Source: Propionivibrio dicarboxylicus (GTDB taxonomy: Bacteria; Pseudomonadota; Gammaproteobacteria; Burkholderiales; Rhodocyclaceae). Taken from it: a stretch of 64,000 bases of DNA. Shown piece by piece: positions 62,213-64,000 of the stretch. The stretch spans positions 26,785 to 90,784 of the forward strand of contig NZ_FNCY01000008.1 of the NCBI RefSeq assembly GCF_900099695.1, in the 5' to 3' direction. A model generated the notes under the pieces. It was not told the origin of the DNA. It saw only the letters and a list, made by a program, of their open reading frames with translations, and made no database searches. The number at the start of each line of letters is the position of its first letter. Positions within the stretch are counted from its first letter, which is position 1. The translations under genes were made by a program, and so were the position numbers.

Positions 62213-64000
62213 TGCCGACTGCGCTTGACCATTTTGCTGCGCGTAATATTGGATTCAGGGCGGTCCGGGTTCCCTAGCGACAACGCCTCGGCGATGATAC
62301 GGAAAAGATCCGTGTTTTCCATCTGCCCATGCACTTTCTCGGCGCCCGGACCCATTGCGGTCAAGATTACGTCGTCGCCAGAATGTACGCCTTGATTGGC
62401 AGCGCGCGCGCCCTTATTCGGCAGATTGCCTTCACGTAGTACGGCACCGGCTAGGTCTTTGTATTTGTCGTTGGCGACCATGACACCGCTGGCGTTCTTT
62501 ATCGCCGGAACGAACTCGCCGTCCATGAATGGCTGGAATGTATCGTAGTAATCGGGGGTTGCGCCAAACACGAGGCGGATGCGGCGTGATACATCGACTT
62601 TGGATGGATATCCGTCAGTGTCCGGGCGTGGGTAATTCGGATATCCGGCATCCTCGTAAATACTAACTTTGTTGCGCATCTCGTTGCCCGCTAACTCATC
62701 GTTGACCGTGCCGATCACGCTTACCGGGTGAGAATGGTCTGCCGTAACCAGAATCAGCGTGTTGCTGCCGTTCTCTTTGGCCCATTCTTTGGCACGGGCG
62801 ACAGCATTGTCGAGCATGATGGTGTCGTATATCGCGCGCTCGGGGTCCATCGAATGAGAGTATTTGTCAATACGTGCCGATTCGACCAGCAACACAAATC
62901 CTTCTTTGTTGCGTGACAGCACCTTCAGTGCGGCCTGCATTTCTTCTACGATATCCGGTTGATCGGGGAATTTGGCGACTGAGCCTTTCTTTAGGAATTT
63001 CAGATCCAGCGCGCCGTCAACGTTGCCAGTGTTGTACAGGCCGAGCAATTTGGTTGTGCTGGCATCATTTGCTGCTGCCTGCATTTCGGTCTTTGAGGTC
63101 GCCAGGCTGTAATTGGCCAGTTTGAAAAGTTCAATGAAATCGACATCGTCACTTCGTTTCGATCCTGGCGTAGATTTTGGTAGGAAATTCGGAGATCCGC
63201 CCCCCATCATCACGTCAATTTTGCTGTCGTAGAACATTTTGACGATATCGTTATAGTCGGATCGACGACGCGTGTGCGCCACCATTGCCGCGGGTGTTGC
63301 ATCTTCGATTTCGGAATTGGTGACGGCTCCTACAGCCATGCCCTTGCGTTTTGCGAGGGCGGTCAAGGTATCGACCTTGGGATGTTCCAATGTGTTTGCA
63401 GCGCGTGAACAATAGACGCCGAGTGCATTAACACAGGACTTGTGACCGGTAGTGTAGGCGTGTGCTGCGTTCGCTGAATCGGTAATGATTGAATCGGTAC
63501 CTTCGGTTGTCAGAAGCGCCATATACGGCATGTCGTCCATGGCAAGTTTTCCTTTGTACTTGCCATCCTCGATCCCTTTGGAAAGAATGCGCGCCGCGGT
63601 GCGATGACCAATTGAAAAACCGTCTCCAATGAACAGAATTACGTTTTTTGCAATCCGTTTTTTTGGAGTGGCATAAACGTTCCATGTTGCTGATCGGGTA
63701 TGTGTCCCATCCGTCGCTGTTATCGTGTATTGCCCTGGCCTACCGATGGAAACATTGCGTAGCAGCAAGCTGGAGACGTCCTTTCCGTCTTCACGAGAAA
63801 TCAACTCGGCCGCTTTACCGAGCGTTTTGACATAGTCCTCGCCGTTGATTTCCACTGATACCAGTTTCGGATCAACGACACCAGCGAATTCGACCTTGAA
63901 GTCGAAGTGTGCTCCAGCGACAATGTCAGCCCGGTTTATAGGAAAAATGGTCTGTGCATGCACAGGCAGGGTCACTGCCGCAAAAAAAGCCAAGGCAGGG
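62209..64000 (-). CDS. Alkaline phosphatase (PhoA family), 5' end outside window
   Basis: About 597 residues are in the window, beginning inside a signal peptide (AFFAAVTLPVHAQ), so the true start lies beyond position 64000. Metal and active-site motifs are present: LFIGDGFSIGHRTAARI, nucleophile Ser in DSANAAHAYTTGHKS, EDATPAAMVAHTRRR, ESARIDKYSHSMDPERA, TADHSHPVSVIG and GVHSGDDVI. It hydrolyses phosphomonoesters in the periplasm. An Ig-like N-terminal domain (about residues 15-105) precedes the catalytic part. It leads an operon with a DUF3299-like protein and an ABC pair. Confidence 0.9.
   Translation of the reverse strand, partial: PALAFFAAVTLPVHAQTIFPINRADIVAGAHFDFKVEFAGVVDPKLVSVEINGEDYVKTLGKAAELISREDGKDVSSLLLRNVSIGRPGQYTITATDGTHTRSATWNVYATPKKRIAKNVILFIGDGFSIGHRTAARILSKGIEDGKYKGKLAMDDMPYMALLTTEGTDSIITDSANAAHAYTTGHKSCVNALGVYCSRAANTLEHPKVDTLTALAKRKGMAVGAVTNSEIEDATPAAMVAHTRRRSDYNDIVKMFYDSKIDVMMGGGSPNFLPKSTPGSKRSDDVDFIELFKLANYSLATSKTEMQAAANDASTTKLLGLYNTGNVDGALDLKFLKKGSVAKFPDQPDIVEEMQAALKVLSRNKEGFVLLVESARIDKYSHSMDPERAIYDTIMLDNAVARAKEWAKENGSNTLILVTADHSHPVSVIGTVNDELAGNEMRNKVSIYEDAGYPNYPRPDTDGYPSKVDVSRRIRLVFGATPDYYDTFQPFMDGEFVPAIKNASGVMVANDKYKDLAGAVLREGNLPNKGARAANQGVHSGDDVILTAMGPGAEKVHGQMENTDLFRIIAEALSLGNPDRPESNITRSKMVKRSRQ

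Noticed and set aside
1-64000. CRISPR array, tRNA, rRNA or prophage structural genes
   Set aside because: No regularly spaced direct repeats, no recognisable RNA gene and no phage structural gene were seen anywhere in the window.

Overview
The window looks like chromosome of a betaproteobacterium, most plausibly in or near Rhodocyclales/Azonexaceae. This is an inference from gene style only: large c-di-GMP and chemosensory repertoires, bacteriohemerythrins, lysine/alanine-rich histone-like proteins and a PhoU-PhoB-Pst locus. No rRNA or tRNA gene was seen, so the placement is not proven.

Region 1 (1-13.8 kb) is accessory DNA. It holds a membrane coiled-coil protein with a replication-relaxation-like DNA-binding protein, flanked on both sides by ATCGTA-type motifs; a hipBA toxin-antitoxin pair with its operator cluster; and a complete IS21-family element (istA/istB) without a target duplication. 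Next comes a compact minus-strand operon encoding a ComEC-type metallo-beta-lactamase-fold protein, a single-chain E2-E1-JAB ubiquitin-like conjugation/deconjugation enzyme and a four-helix membrane protein, possibly followed by a DUF6765-like protein. An XRE-type HTH regulator and an ImmA/IrrE metallopeptidase diverge from it. This is the best candidate for a poorly described system. It resembles CBASS Cap2/Cap3 and Bil-type modules, but has no CD-NTase and no recognisable ubiquitin-like protein.

Region 2 (14.3-34.4 kb) is mostly about cobalamin and metals. It carries a BtuFCD importer, zinc-type ABC components with an outer-membrane barrel, a cytoplasmic CbiZ, and a long minus-strand cobalamin operon. 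That operon reads: riboswitch, exported CbiZ-nitrilase fusion, BtuB-like receptor, MotA/ExbB-like protein, DUF2149 protein, signal-peptide-bearing membrane-anchored CobN-like protein, TonB, ExbB, ExbD. A second cobalamin riboswitch precedes cbiMN, which lacks cbiQO. Together they suggest uptake of corrinoids with part of the remodelling or metal removal outside the cytoplasm.

Region 3 (34.4-51.8 kb) begins with a 159-bp MITE and gene relics. It continues with a chemoreceptor, a GGDEF-EAL protein coupled to a PhnD-like binding protein, two hemerythrin-type proteins, and an unusual chemosensory/c-di-GMP cluster. That cluster has a PAS-GGDEF cyclase, two CheY proteins, a membrane CheA-like kinase with HPt but no CheW domain, a mini-chemoreceptor, and three CheX-like proteins with ExxN motifs and acidic, hydrophobic C-terminal tails.

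Region 4 (51.9-64 kb) has a Nudix hydrolase, an MgtC protein and a small zinc-ribbon membrane protein. It then has the phosphate locus pstS-[terminator]-pstC-pstA-pstB-phoU-phoB with a Pho-box-like site, and a second histone-like protein. It ends with an alkaline phosphatase operon (phosphatase, DUF3299-like protein, ABC ATPase, permease) that runs off the right edge.
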